Positions 1 to 13,955 of a stretch of 64,000 nt of DNA are shown in pieces. The DNA lies in the NCBI GenBank assembly GCA_013396915.1, contig VWZL01000579.1:558001-622000 (forward strand), in the 5' to 3' direction. Positions within the stretch are counted from its first letter, which is position 1. Every line of letters begins with the position of its first letter. The position numbers and the translations under genes were made by a program. The stretch comes from Stercorarius parasiticus. Lineage: Eukaryota > Chordata > Aves > Charadriiformes > Stercorariidae. The notes below the pieces were generated by a model. It searched no databases. It was not told the DNA's origin and saw only the letters and a list, made by a program, of their open reading frames with translations.

Positions 1-992
1 GCCTCAGCCCTGGGCTGAACACCCATTATTTATTTGCAGCAAATCCATGATCTATAATACAAATCATCATAAATCCTCCTGCATTCAGCCCACACAGAGC
101 TTCAGCTGACATTGCCCCTAGGAGTGTCAATCAAGGAAAAGGCTTACCACTGACAGGTGGTCCAATCTGTCTGCTTCCCTCAGATGGGTAGCACAAACCA
201 AAAAATTAGTCTAATTCCTAATTTCACTTTCTTTCATTGCAACCTCCAGCAGCACCTCAGGCATGCTGTGAGGACCAATGACTCTCTTGTGCTGCATAAA
301 AACATGCTGCAACTACGAGGCATTATTACAGCTATAAGAGTAGTGAATTGATTGTACATCACAAACTGTCGAGTATGAGATTGTATTACAGCTTCCCAAT
401 ACCAAGAATATGCACCCGATGAGAGAAAAGGTAACACGAAAAGTCTGCTCCAGTTCAGACAGGTATGTTACCCATGCAAAAATGATCTTTTACTATGAGT
501 GTAGTGTAATGCACAATTTCACACCTTTCTAACCACCTCTAGAGAGACCTCAAAGATCTAAAAACTCTGAGATCCTCTGGAGGATATGAGGAAAGTAATG
601 ATGAGTTTTCTAATGAGTACAATTTTTTCTGTCCTATTGTACAAGATCATAGTGTATATTATAACGGAAATGGTCTCCGTGAATGCTTTTTGACTTGCTT
701 CACCACAACATCAGCCAGCCACCCTTAGGTAACCAGCTCCCTGCTAAACCAGACACAGATGGCAGATGGCTTCTGCACAGAGGCAGATGAGGCACTTTCT
801 TGCATCCTCTTTCAGAAATACAGTAACAGGGATACAGTCACATCTGAATTTGCCACAGCCATTTTTTCTACCATGAATATTTGACTATGATTCAAGTATA
901 ACCAAAATATGGATACACTCACGCACATAAGCCCAAAGCAACAGTGAAACAAAAGTAGTTTGCCTTCTGCCATTAAGGTGCTGGCCAGTTTC

Positions 993-1018
993 AGTTAAAC
1001 TGAAATTTCAGTTTAACT
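993..1018. repeat. perfect 26-bp palindrome
   Basis: The half-site AGTTAAACTGAAA (993-1005) is followed immediately by its exact reverse complement TTTCAGTTTAACT (1006-1018), with no spacer. The flanking bases (C at 992 and C at 1019) break the symmetry. The word TTTCAGTT also occurs just upstream, at 989-996. It could be a transposon relic or a chance A+T-rich palindrome. Confidence 0.9.
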
Positions 1019-1825
1019 CCACATTTCACATTTTTTAACATGATCCTACGTAAATCATTCAGTCTCTCTATGCATTTGATTCTTACCCACAAAAGTGATT
1101 TTAAAATATCCATTTTGCTGTCCACTATTTTTTGCCATTGTTCTTTTATACTGTCAACCCTCTGGGGAAAGTACCATCGCTTTCTCCTTGTAAGAGTTAC
1201 ACAGTATTCAAGAGTAAATACAGTTCAAGTAGATGTTAATTTGGGAGGGGCTTAGATCCTAAATTTAAGCAGGATTAACTCCAAAGCACTCAGCAGAGAC
1301 CAACTGCCTGAGTTTCCATCCTGGTCTTTAATCTGCTCTGAACAACACTTCTCACTCTCCACAACACTCAGCTTTACACTCATACCTACATGAGCTGCAG
1401 TCACAGTTTAATTGGTGCCCTAGGCAATAACGTTACACAAGGTCACAGCACACGTTATACCTGAAGCAATGTGGAAACCTGAAGATGAATGTGGAAACAC
1501 AGGATACAAACACTCTAGCAATGGCATAAATTATCTGGTAAGATTAACTCTACATTTATAGTCTGTCAGCATTCCACTGGTCACTTAACAAGAAAGGACA
1601 ATTTAAGAATGCTGTTGGCATTCACAAAGCCATTTGTAGTTCTGGACACATTTTTTATTGGAGCTATGAAATAAAGTTACTCTGCAGCAATACTTCAAGA
1701 GAACATAATGAACAAATAAGGTGGCAGGAGCAACAGGTTTTGGTGAAATATAACATTTAACACTCTTTTGATAGTCTAAGCACACATAAGGAAAACAGAA
1801 CTTAGCCAAGAAAGCAATTAAAGCT

Positions 1826-1900
1826 TCAAGCCAAATCCTCTGTGGGCATAAATCAGTTGCACTATTTTATACAAGGTGAAGAGCTGGCCCTGAAATGAAT
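1826..1900. repeat. possible ancient amniote repeat remnant
   Basis: AGCCAAATCCTCTGTGGGCATAAATCAGTTGCACTATTTTATACAAGGTGAAGAGCTGGCCCTGAAATG resembles the outer parts of the same amniote repeat class as the copy near 10.2 kb ('ccaaatcctgctctcagttacac…gagagcagaatctggccc'). Similarity is modest and the centre is unrecognisable. Confidence 0.3.
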
Positions 1901-4900
1901 TTACCCTGCTGCTGTGTTATCAAAGAGCTTCTATTCCCCTCTCTTGCTCACCACTGCTTAAAAGGAAGCATCCCATGAAGTATATGCCAGAATCCACACG
2001 ATATATCTCATTGCATTTCCTCATCATATCCCCTCTGCTGATGACCTCTGGACCCTTCCTTTCAAATCCTCTGTGTTCTGATACCCCCACCGCACAAACA
2101 TGGTTACCTATTTCCTACAGAAATAAACTTTGCTCAGTAACCATGGACATAGTTTATCCAGTCAGGAAAACACACAAAACAACTGTCCATTGTGAAAAAA
2201 ATGAAAACGCTCCTGTTCCCATTCAGTGACCCCATCCCCACTGACACCAGAGCGGCAATTTTTCTTATCTGAGGAAACATGACCACATGGGAGAAGATTA
2301 CGCGCTGGAATATTGCAGTCACATTGAGCAATGCCTTTCTTTTTCCTCTTCTGTAATCACAGTACTGAAGGATAGATTTGACAGGATTTTATTGACACAG
2401 ACTTTTTATAGATCCCGTTAAAAAGTCCCCAGACACTCATTCAGCTTCCTGTACATAAAATACAAAAGCGCTGCAGAATCATTGTTAGTGAAAATACATT
2501 TTGCTGTGAATAGGCAGGGGAGGAGAGAGGGGAATTCCAAAAAACCTTAACAGACATCACTTCAGTACGGCACACTACCTGTGTTACTTTGCCATAACCA
2601 AACAGAAATACTTTCTCTTATCATTAAGGGAATTGCAAGACATGGCCTCAGTTCTTAGCCTTAATCTATCTGATCTTTGGCATATGTCTCCTTCACCTCA
2701 TTTCCCTATCTCAACAATAAAGACTGGTTCCTTCACTTCATCTATCTTGTCAAATTAGACATGTACACTAACCCTTTCACCCTACATAATGTGGTTGGAA
2801 TAATGTAATAGAGCCCTAAAAGCCTCATATCCAGCCACAAAAAGATTCCTGCAGTGAAACACAGAAGCCACAAAGCTACTTACAGAAGTAACATACTACA
2901 TCACGTAACAGCCTGATCTCAGCTGAACCTCCAGAAACACTAATTATATCTTTATATGTACTTTGAGATCCTAACTGAAGAATTCAGCCAACTATCACAG
3001 GAATAGCACCAATACTAGTTAAAGTTGGAAAAGAATTTCTTCCTTAGCCTCTTGGTTTCACACATTTATCCACTTTTGAAGCTATTTTTTTTTTTATGCT
3101 TTAGGGTAAAAACAAAACAAAACACAACACCAGTACATCTTGCTAAAATGGGAGCAAATTCCCAACAGCTTTTGTGCTATGGAACAGTGGGAAACAAATA
3201 TACACACACACTTTTCCCATTGTAATGAAATTCTAACCATACTTGTTTTTGAATAGGGCAACAGCAAAAACAGCTGAAGTTTGAAATGTGACACTCAGCA
3301 CACGTATTGTCCTTAATAAGAAGTACATGGTGTGCTGTGTTTGAGGAAGACATGGGTTTTGCTTTTTTTCTTCAGAACTAATTGGCTGAAAAAAAATCCC
3401 TTCACATTTTAACAGAGCCTAATAAAGCTGTGCCTTTTTGACATCACAACAGTTATCTCTGCCCAAATTGACAAGCTCATGGGCTGCTGAAAAGATTTGT
3501 GTGAGGGAAATGTTCATAAATGGATAACATCATATTGTCTGATTCATAAAATGATAGAAACCTGAGTAAATTGCGTAAAAGTGGTCACTGATCCATAATA
3601 CAGACCAAAGACTGGCTTAGGCAACTCAGCCTAAATCTCAGATGAAGTCAGAACACCCATTTCTTCTGGAAAAATTTGTGATCATCTGTGTACTTCACTG
3701 TGCCCTGAATTGCCTTTGCACCCAGCTGGAGCTTCCCCTTCTCCAGTCATGAAAGATTTGGAAATTATGTTTCTGGATGTGCCGCTTCCTTTGTAAGTGA
3801 GTTCAAGGCCCCTTTCCTACTACTCCATGTGGAGAAAGAAATGTTGTTTTTCACTGCTGCTACCACCTTCAACTATCTACAGAGCGCAGCTCTCCTGCAA
3901 AACAGACAACAACCTCTACAGTACTATTCTAGCTTTTAACCTATCTATGGCCACATTTATGCCTTCATCTCTGTGACCACTGTTAAGGCCACAGCTGTAA
4001 TGTACAAAGTCTGATCTGTGCTGCTGTGAGAGTGATCCCAGTGGAACCTCCTTCTCCTTTGGATCAAGGATTCATATCAGAGCAACATGGCTATATGGGG
4101 CCATTTATGTGCAGGAAACACCATGTGGACCATCAGGATTCTGGGCCATTATTGGACCAAACCACAAGCACTGAAGGTTACATGCAAGATAGCAAGACAA
4201 AAAAAATGCCATGCCTTAAAGGATTTAGAGTTTGGTCATGCATAATCCAGGAACATGGTCATATAAATCTCAAGATTTACGGGCACCTGCAGGAAGCAGG
4301 CTGGCATGGCAGATATCCAGGGACAGATATAGTTTTCAGACAAGAATAGGATAGATGCCCAGGGCATGGAGAGCCACAGGTCCGATATCTATGACCTACG
4401 TGTCTCGAGATAGACCAAGCGCAACTCAGATACAAAGGCAGATGAGCATTCATTACAATCTAGATAAATCAGAGCAATCTGTCCAGGTAGAAACAGGAAA
4501 GGGGACATATTTACAGGCTTGTGAGAGTGTACATCACTCTTATGTGATGTTGTCTTTTAGTCATGGAAGCTCCTCAAGCCTAGTGATGCTCCATAAATAG
4601 TTGTGACTTCCCCCCTACCCTGCAACCAGTCTAACAACACATTGCAAACTCCCTGTTTTGCCTGCTCCATACAGCACCACAGTGAAACCTTGGCAGCGCA
4701 TGGTCTTTCACTCCCAGATCTTAGCTGGTTAAGTTTTCAGTTTAGCAGATTCAAAAGATCACTAATACTCATAATTTAACATTGCAACAAGCCAAAACCC
4801 AGGTTCTAAGCACAAAAACAGACACCTCATGCGTGCTGTCCTAGCTTTCCAGCTCAAATAATTGTCTGTGACTGCCAACACAGGACACATGAGTAAGACA

Positions 4901-7900
4901 CTGGCACTGAAGTGAGTACTGCAAGATCAGTTATCAGGGTTTGCAAGTTTTTCTCAGGGGCAGGGAAGGCAGCCATCATTTTCCGTCTCTGCAGGATTTC
5001 AGCAGAAACAAGCCTTTTTAACTTCATGACGAAGAGATAGCTTTTCAGCCTCACACAGTATGTCATGTATATCATTATAGCAGTGCTGCCTGAATACAAT
5101 AAAAAAATGTAGAGATAAGTGTCCACTGCCTCTCTCTTTCACTTCCCCATTTCCCCTCCTCTAGTCACTGACAACTTAGCTAATCATAGCTAGACTTTCT
5201 GCTCCCTCTTGATTACCTTTGAAACTGTTTCTAAGAAGGTCATGTCCAACGCCATCATTTGGCCTACGTCAAAATCCTAGCACCGCCTTGTAGCCCACAG
5301 TCTTAGACCTGTGTCATTGCCGTGAGTCCAGGATAACAGTCCAAGTCCTTATCCTTAATGCTGAAGTTTTCCAAATTGAGAGAAAAAAGTATTTTTCTTA
5401 CCTGTAGACCTTCCCAAGCCTTAAAAATACTTGTGAGGACTGCATGTCAGAAAAGGATCAGGCCTTGAATCTCGGAGGTATGCTAGGACAACAGCATTCT
5501 TCATCTGCTGAAATACGTCATTATAAGGCATCACTATGGCACAGCCCCTAGCCACACTACAGGATTAAAGGCAAGAAATGATGCCAGGCATGCTGGCAGG
5601 AGGTGTCACAAAGCTGTGTCAGAGAACACAGAAATGGCAGCTTTGTGAGAGCACAGAGGTGATCTTTGACGTCTTCTGTTCTCAGTCTTCAGCAATACCA
5701 GACTGATAGCAACACATAACAAAAATCCTGGGGATGAAATACAGTGCTGTAGCAAGTGACACAACTATCAGTTGACATATTGATTTTTGCCAACAAAATG
5801 CACACTCTACCATAATCCTACGGGCTGTAGCTGCACCAGGGATATAGAGAAAAGAGCAGGCAAGGTCATCAAGGAGAAACATGTAGTCCACTCATTTCTG
5901 TGATCTCTACAAGGCCAGCCAGAAGGGATTTCTCCTCTACGCAACTTTACATAGCTACAAACAAGTTAATGAAGCTCAGACATGCTGCGTTCTACCCTAT
6001 CTGCCATCACTGAAGGATACAGAAAGAGCAGAACTGTTTTGTGATGGCTCACAGATTGATGGAGAAAAACACTCTCCTATTAATAGAAGACCTCATCAGG
6101 TCAACAATAGAGAAAGTAGAGACGTGCATACTTTCAGTTCCCCTGAAACAGATGGGGTAAGGCAGACAGGCCGCTCCTGGCCTTAACACATCACTGTTTT
6201 GCTGATGGCTTAGGCATCTTTTACAGTTTCCCATACCTCTCAATGGGCTCCAACCCTTGACCTCATGATATCAAGTCTTGTCCATAGACAGTTAAAAGTC
6301 AGGAGTTGCTAGCTTCTGTTGATGAGTGACAACTGCATGGTCACTGCCATGAACATAGGGCTTACCACCATAGCAGATACACAGTAGGCTGTCATGCACA
6401 TCTTTCAGTATCCTCAATAATTATTCCAGCCTTGAAACACAGAAGCAAACTTTAATAGCTAATTTTTCTTTATAACTTCCCCATTCATCTTCACCTGACA
6501 TGGTTAAAAATTCAGAGTATAATAGATCCATACTTATGTTTTTATCCACCATTGTCAGAAAGCTTCATTTTCTGCAGACCTGGAGAGACAAATAAGCGTT
6601 ACAGAAATAGTAAGAAGGATCCTATAATTCTCAGGTATACTCCTGAGTTGAGGATGGTTAGTATTCTGAAACACAGACTGAAAGCAGGGAAGTCTCAATC
6701 CTGAAGCACTGCATAATCTGCAGAAGGCATTAGTCTTGTCTCTTCCTGGTTTTTCCCTTGTGCTGACCTTGGAAATAGAAAATTGGGCTGCAGAGGCAAT
6801 CACTCACACTAATCAACCCCAAACTCATAAAGCAAAGGAATACTTCTTCCACCTAGCACTAATGGAGCTCATATTCAGACATGTCTCAGTAGCAAGCCCT
6901 TGCTCCAGCACCAAGCCTCTTCAGTACAGAAGCTGGACCTATGTCTTGCTTTTAATACCAAAAATGCCCATCAAACTGTACATAGGTTCTTACATACAGC
7001 AGATTTCTCAGCGCCATGGAATCAACCGGGCTTTTGCAAATCAGCATGGCATAGTGTCTTTTGTTTAAAATATAACACACTCCCTCATTGCTGAAAGAGA
7101 GCGTTTTGATATGGTCATCTTGATAATTCTGAATGGGAAGTTCTTAGAAAGAGATATTAAAGACTAATTAAACTCTGGTGCTTCTTCTTGAACTTAGTAG
7201 GGGATGAGGATGTTCATCACTTTGCAGATTTCCCCTTATTGTACAGACACAAATGAAGAACAAAAGTGTGCTCACTAAATGATTGTAAAACTTCATTGTT
7301 CCTTGCAGAGTTTTAGCATAGTTTTCACAGAGGGGGATTGAGGGGAAGGTTGTTAGGTTTTGGCTGGAAAACCATATTTCAGAACAATGCTCATCAAACT
7401 ACTAATGACTATCTCATGGATAAGTGTGGCCAGCATTGTTCTTTGCAGAAAAAAAATGTACCAGCATTGTTTAGAGACACTAAACTAGGATTCTTTTGGC
7501 TACAATAGACAGCGGAACATGTTGGTACATAACACCATTCTGATGGAGAAGGCCTAATGCTCTTGATGTTTATATGAACATTATTGGTGCCTCCTCACTG
7601 GAAACAAAGTTATCAGTAATGCTGCTTTTTGCCAGCCTTCCTTCCTTCCAAGCAAATATGACAGACTGCAAGAACAACATTTCAGTTCCAGCTAAATGAG
7701 CCACAGGTCAGCTCTAAGTATAATAACTGTAAGCTCTAAGCATAATAATATAATAAGACGTTTCTAAACATCCAAAAGATTGTGTTTCATGAATAAGCTG
7801 CTTTAAATGCTATTTAAACAAACTTATCCACCACGAATACCAATGTTGACATTGCCCTGGATTTATAATGCATTTTCGAAGGTCATTAACATTGACATCA

Positions 7901-10194
7901 TCAAATATCCGGCATTTCTTCTCTGAAAGGAGAGGATTTTTGTTTTCTAATATTTGATCTGATAGTATCAGAGAGAAACATTTCAATTTTTTTTCTGCAA
8001 ACACTTTTGACTCTCTGTTCTAATTCAAGACAAAAATAAACTAGATATGTTTTGAAACCTCAAACATTCCACCAGGCAGGTACTCAGTTCTTTAAGCAAT
8101 CTTCATCTACTGTAAAGACAAACTGTTTTGAAGATTTCTAGGAAGATTTCTAAATGCAAGTTAGCTTATGCTATGAGAACACTTGGTGTTATGAGAAGAG
8201 AATACCAAATACAAAACCCTCATGCAATTTTCCATGTGCACCCTTCTCTTCCCTTCAAGATATGGCAAATGCTTCTACCTCTCTCCACAATACTGACACC
8301 ATAACTTCATTCTGGGGCATATTCAGCCCACCATTATCATAGCTGAGCATCAGAGTGTCCCAGGGATGCTGGAGACAGAAGTGCAGAAGGCCTGGAGTAG
8401 GCTGTAACGGTTGCTGTTGTAGCAGGTCTAAGCACAAATAATGGTGTCAGGTTGCCGTAGCCTCACATCGGTCTGATCCTTAACGCAGACCTATTTATGA
8501 AGGCCATATGACTTATTTTCACACCAGTTCTCACTCCCTAATCTAATCTCTCCTCTCTACGAAGGGTGTTTCCATCTGGAGTCCTCTGACAGGTCACAAG
8601 GTAGTAGGGGAACATATTCATTTTAACGCTGAAATTCTACAATAAACCAGGTGCGCCGATGAGAGCTGTCACTGAGTGGGAGATCCCAGGCCAGTAACTT
8701 GGCATAATTTCCCTCAGTACTGTGGGCAGCGGCACTCTCATCTACCTCCATTCTGATCTCTACCTTGTTTACAACAGGTAATCTTACTACAATTTGAGAG
8801 GAGGGGCAATAACATCTACAGAACAAGACTGGATGTATCAAATATTTATTTAAAAATCATTCTAAAATGCATGAAAAGTGAGATGCACAAAAAGGTGAGA
8901 AAATCTGAATAGGATATCCTTACAAGACTTCAATAACTACTGAAAAAAACCCAGTGCTCTAGGGGATATACGGTTGAAATCTGAAAATATAAGTTCTTTC
9001 CCTGTGTTTTCAGGTTGCTTTAAAATTAAGTTTTAAAAAAAAAAAATCTTCCTGATCACTTTGAATAGTTTAAACCAAAACATCACGGACATCCAAGACT
9101 CATGGACATCACCAGATGAAGACTGGATTCATTTTCTGGTGTTTTCCTTGGAACTAGGATGAAGTTGAAAATTAAGTGCTCAACAGCTTTGCTCAGGAAG
9201 AGAAAGGTCTGTGGGACTTAAAGCCTAATGTATTAGATGCTCAATAAAGAGTTGTAACTGAGATGCCCACTTGACCACAGACCTTTGGCTCATTCAACAG
9301 ATACTGTAAAAGGTATTACAGAACTTGCAGACTCTTGCAAAAATTCTATTTTGGAAGGCAAATACCTCAGGCTCACACAAGTTTAGAAAAATAACTAGGC
9401 CAGTACAAAAGGATGTTTACTGTATTATATTTCCCTTTTAAACGTGAGCCTTGTTTCTTTTATTAAAAAAACAGTATGTATGTGCTTTATCGAGGTTAAG
9501 CTATCATTTCGTCAACAAACAAGTACTGTACATCCCACCCGCCCAATTTTGGAAATATCCCAAATAAAAGAAAATAACAGCAGTAAAGAACATCTCAGCT
9601 TTATTATTTGATTTTTCTGAAGTGCATCTTTTATGCAACTCACATGCTTTGCCCACAGCACCACTGGGAGAAGTTAGGGTGACTACAAGTATCACAGAAT
9701 CTGTCTCACACTTGCCTTCACCCACTTGGCTGTCTCACAGGCAATCCAAGGCTTGACACACCAAGTATACTCACATGAAGTCTAACAAGCTCAAAAGGGC
9801 ATACTCCAGCAATTTCTGAAGCTGCTATTCTGGTTTACTTTCAGCACAGCAGGTAAGTCAGGTTTTGATAGTATGTAACACAGAAATATATGTTATGTCT
9901 GATATGAAGCTGTTGTTCACAAAGAAGGAGAGGATGGCCATCCACATGGTACTTAGTCATTGATACTGCTAAGCTTTCTTTATTGAGAAAGGTGTCACAA
10001 GGCAAGACAACAGGAGAGTGCAGGGCCACTTCGGCTAAAGCAAAAAGATAATACAGAACCTGAAATAAAGCTCTAATCTAAAATGTATAAGTTGGTGTCT
10101 AAGGAGTACTATGTACATCCTATTGTACGCTATACCAACTGGAATTTTCTTCATTCGGAAGGCTCTTGCTTAGTCACATGAATATACCTCTACA

Positions 10195-10302
10195 CGGTAT
10201 TAATCAGGGAGGAACACGTTCAAGTCAGAGGAACTCCACTGAGGCAATGGAGTTACACCAGTTGAATTGTGGTGTGAAAGAGACATTGACAATAGGGTCA
10301 AG
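10195..10302. repeat. ancient amniote interspersed repeat remnant (AATGGAGTTACACC type)
   Basis: The stretch GGAACTCCACTGAGGCAATGGAGTTACACCAGTTGAATTGTGGTGTGAAAGAGACATTGAC resembles a common partly self-complementary repeat of turtles, crocodilians and birds ('aactccattgaagtcaatggagttacaccagtgtaaattgggtgtaaatgaga'). The two halves AACTCCACTG and CAATGGAGTT form an imperfect hairpin, typical of that family. I do not know its formal family name with confidence. Confidence 0.5.
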
Positions 10303-12889
10303 CCTTGTGTTTAAATCAGTCCACCACAGAAAACCTTGCGCATAATAGCCAAGCTTATAGCACATTAAAAATACATTGTGAAAAGAGAAAAAATGCCGTG
10401 CTTTATTTTGTAGTTACCAAAACCTCCTTTTTCTCCTTTGCCATATGCAAGTCATTGCTAGAAGAGCCTCTTTGTTCTAGCCAAGAAGGCTGGTATGAGG
10501 AAAGGGAGGTGCCTGGTCCCTAAACATGAAATCCTTTTAATATTACTGATGGACTATTCTTTAAAGAGATCCATCTGTTTCTTATTTGGCATATTCAGAA
10601 TAGTAGCTTCTTACATTTTTACAAGAATCTGTGTGATCCAAGAAAAGCAAAACCTCATGTAATGAAAGAAAAAGAGAGAATACTTATTAAAGAATCCCAT
10701 CCATGCTGTACAACTTAAACATCCATCTCCAAAATGGCTTCAGCCTGTTCCATTCGCAGCTGTCGAATTTCTTTGCTTCAGGGGGAAGGGGGTAGAAGGC
10801 TACTTATTTCCCTTCAATTTTCCAAAATATGCCTAAAAGTACCATCTCCTAAGTCCAGAATAAATCTTCTCTTCTTGCAAATCAGTATGAAATGCTGCCC
10901 TTCATAGCTGTATTACAAACAACAGGTTCCTTCAGTCGAAGTCCTAAGCTGCTGCTGCAAGAATTTAAGCTGAAGGCAGGAGCTGAGGTATAATGAAGTC
11001 AGGTCAGGACCAATCTATGACAGTAGCTATCTTTGTCCGGATAACAACAGTTGCAAGTATTATTCTGAGCTGAGTGTGGGAGTACGGAAGATGCGCTGCC
11101 AAAAGTGGGAAAGAAAAAAAAGTCACAACATAAAGACCGGGTCTTTCTTCAAGTATTAAGTATATGGTTTCCTAACAACAGAAAGGGCTTGTATTCAGCT
11201 CATAGTATATATACATAAGCTTGCTCAATTGCCTGAAATAGTCAGGACCATAATTTCTTAATGAATGCAGCCAATATAAAGTTATTTGGAATCCAGTGCT
11301 TCTGTTTTATCCTAACAAAGAATTAAACCTAACTATTCACAGTATTTATCAGCACTGCTCCCTCTTCTAGCTTGTACTTAAATCAACAGCACAAAATGTT
11401 ATATGCCTTCCTGATTTATAAAGTCATTTAATTGTATTCTCAATTTTGAGGATGCATATTACCTATTGACAACACCCATGCATAAGTATTTATATCATAT
11501 TTAATATACTATTTAAGTAATGCAATGACAGGATGAGGCTGCAACAATCAAACCTACTTCTGAACCAACATACAGTGAGAATTCAAGACATAAATATCAT
11601 CAGAGTAAAAATTTAGTACTACGACTAGACTCCTGAGAGGTCATTTGATTTTTCAGAGGCAATATTATTTACAACAAGGTTTCTATGCACTACAGTGCCT
11701 ACAACTCATTTTATGTAGCTGTAGGTTCAGGGCACTGCTGTGAATCAGCTGTAAGCAGTCAAAGTAGATAATGCAGTTAAATACCATTACCATTAACCTC
11801 CAAATAATTGCCCTTTTTTTTAATTACCATATAATTGTACACAAGAAGCATTGTTCTTCTTTTTATAGAGAAGTACTTATCCCATAGTCATGAAGAAAGA
11901 TATTAAAACTGATGTCACATAGAAGCTGCTGAAATTTTCCTGAGTCTGCAGGTGCTCCAAACTCACAATCAGCAAAATCAAATGATCATCAGGATTCAGA
12001 AGCAAGAACTGCCATTGAAACAAATGATTTTAGCAGCAGAACCACAAGCTGATGTGCTTCCTTTTCAGTTTCAAAATGAAAGAGCAATTAGTCACTTTCA
12101 CGGTGCTCAAGAGTTACACAAAACCCAAGTCTCCTTTGCCTTCAACTGCAAACTGCTTGTGCCCGACAGAAAGTAGCGTGCAGTCCTGCCCCCGGTCACA
12201 AGCCTCCCCTCCTGCCTCAACTCCAAGCGCAAAGGGCAGCACCACAAGCCCCCGTTGCTCCCTACTCCACTGCCAAAATGTCTCCATTGATCTTCTACAA
12301 TGCATTGGTGCTCTGTCAGTCCCAAAATAACACTGGTGTTATGCTTCAAATTTAGGATTTGAAACAATACAAAATGAACTGGATAGCAGAAGAGTGCTAC
12401 TGATTAGCACAGACAGCAAGGGACGAAACTCAGAGTGCTCTGTTACATGAAGGCTAATACACAAGTAGGGCGTTTAATTTTGGTAATGCATTTGGTTAAT
12501 GGGATATTCCACTAGCTGCTCTTTGTGCATTGCCAGTTTGCAGTAAGGGTGGAAGGAGGTCTTGGCACAGAAAACAGAAAAGACCTCTGGTTTCTGAGGT
12601 TGGAAGGATAATGGGATGCATCTTTCAAAACTAGTACTTGGAAAAAGATGCATCGTGAAGCACCATCCCGCTCTGGGACTACAGAGAAGTGCTGATGCTT
12701 CGCAGAGGCCATTGCTAATTCCTCCAGCTCAGAAGAGTGCTCCTGATAATATGCAGGATATACTGACAAACTCAAAAATGCATTTCCCTTCAGCTGTCAA
12801 GCAATGAGGACATCTTGATCCCAGAGACAGTCTTAATCAGTCTCCAGATGGACCTTAGACTATTTGTTACAATTTCAAAACCTTGCTTT

Positions 12890-12919
12890 AAAAAAAAAGA
12901 AAGAAAAGAAAAGAAAGAG
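12890..12919. repeat. polypurine A/G simple repeat
   Basis: Thirty uninterrupted purines (A-runs broken by single Gs, AAAGAAAAGAAAAG type) on the plus strand. No element is recognisable upstream that would make this a retroposon tail. Confidence 0.85.
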
Positions 12920-13524
12920 TAAAGAGAGTCCTGACAATCCATATGTATCTTAAAGTGTACCCTTAATGCCATCTGAGCTTCAGAATGGGTTGCACTGGAA
13001 CTCCCTGTGACTGAAAAACGCACTGGCAGCCCCACTGAAGCCAGGCTTCCCCCCCCCAAGGCCTTCACCATTTTTGTTGAAAAACTTGTGATATAAACTA
13101 TTATGTAAAGATAAAATCTGCATTAGGAAATCTCAGCTCTTTCTCAGCTAAGCCTGAAACAAGAGTGTAGAGCTGTTTTCATGTCTGAAAAGGTGTAAAC
13201 CTGTACTTAATTTCAGAAAGTTGATGATTTAAAATTTCACTTTTGCTCCAGATGCGTTATTGTCATACAGCATGCCAAAGTCATGTACTTCAAGGGAATA
13301 CACTACAACAAAAGTAAGACAAAAGGCAGATTTCAATACCTGCTTTCATCGGAAGTGTGGTTCATTCCTGAGAATGAAGGACAGCACCTCTGACATGAGG
13401 AGCCCTTTCCTTCTGGAGGCCCCTGCTGCTTCACAGGAACATACTGTTAGAAAAGGCTGCGTCTGCTGTATCTTGACACAATGAAGGTATTTCTACGCAC
13501 TGTGGGTAGCAAGGGCTCACCACA

Positions 13525-13955
13525 AACTCCGTGTCAGGGTGCCATGCAGGATGGCGGCTCCCTGGAGCAGGGGCACTGGTAGCAGTGGAGGGCTCTCCAG
13601 GGGTCGATCAGGGCAGGGCCTCACCAGCCAGGGCCTATCCCACTATCCCAGCCAGGAGCCTGCAGCTGGGGGGCACTGGGGCAGCTCCAGCCCCAGGCAT
13701 TGGGCACCTCCCTGGGGACAGGGACAGGCCGAGGCCAGGATGGGCTGTGGGCCTGCGGGTGAGCCCGGCTCAGCAGGGCCCAGGGCTGGGCAGGGCAGGG
13801 AGGCAGGGAGCTGGAGACCATCCCTGCTGCGGCCTCGCTGGAGCAGGGGCTGATGGCCCCAGGGGCTGACATGGGGTCCTGGGCTGTGGGCAGGGTGGAG
13901 GAGCCCCAGAGGCTGGGCAGGAACACTGGGGCCTGTTGGTGTCCCCTGGGCCCTG
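13525..13955. other. G-rich, CpG-depleted island of unknown origin
   Basis: Hand counts over 13561-13920 give about 72% G+C (154 G, 105 C) with only 6 CpG dinucleotides against about 45 expected. It is not a CpG-island promoter. The plus strand is G-skewed and rich in short phrases such as GGGCAGGG, GGCACTGGGG and GGCTGGG. The 13-mer CTGGAGCAGGGGC occurs at 13562 and again at 13838. Edges with the flanking A+T-rich DNA are sharp. Open frames on both strands here (112-131 codons) are explained by the shortage of A+T-rich stop codons. It may be a decayed methylated mobile element or minisatellite; I do not recognise a family. Confidence 0.75.

Larger units (their letters stand above)
1..13524. 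other. A+T-rich single-copy DNA, no gene recognised
   Basis: Apart from the two faint amniote repeats and the palindrome listed separately, I see only unremarkable A+T-rich sequence. The longest plus-strand frames (107 codons at 4026-4349, starting at GTG, and 110 codons at 6736-7068) have no recognised domain and no coding-like context. A short imperfect tandem (AGCTCTAAGTATAATAACTGT / AGCTCTAAGCATAATAATAT) lies at about 7711-7755. No tRNA, rRNA or CpG island was found. Confidence 0.6.

Noticed and set aside
4026..4600. Two consecutive frames (107 and 81 codons), possible decayed gene or endogenous retrovirus
   Set aside because: The first starts at GTG, a stop and frame change separate them, and no gag, pol or env motif or other domain is visible.
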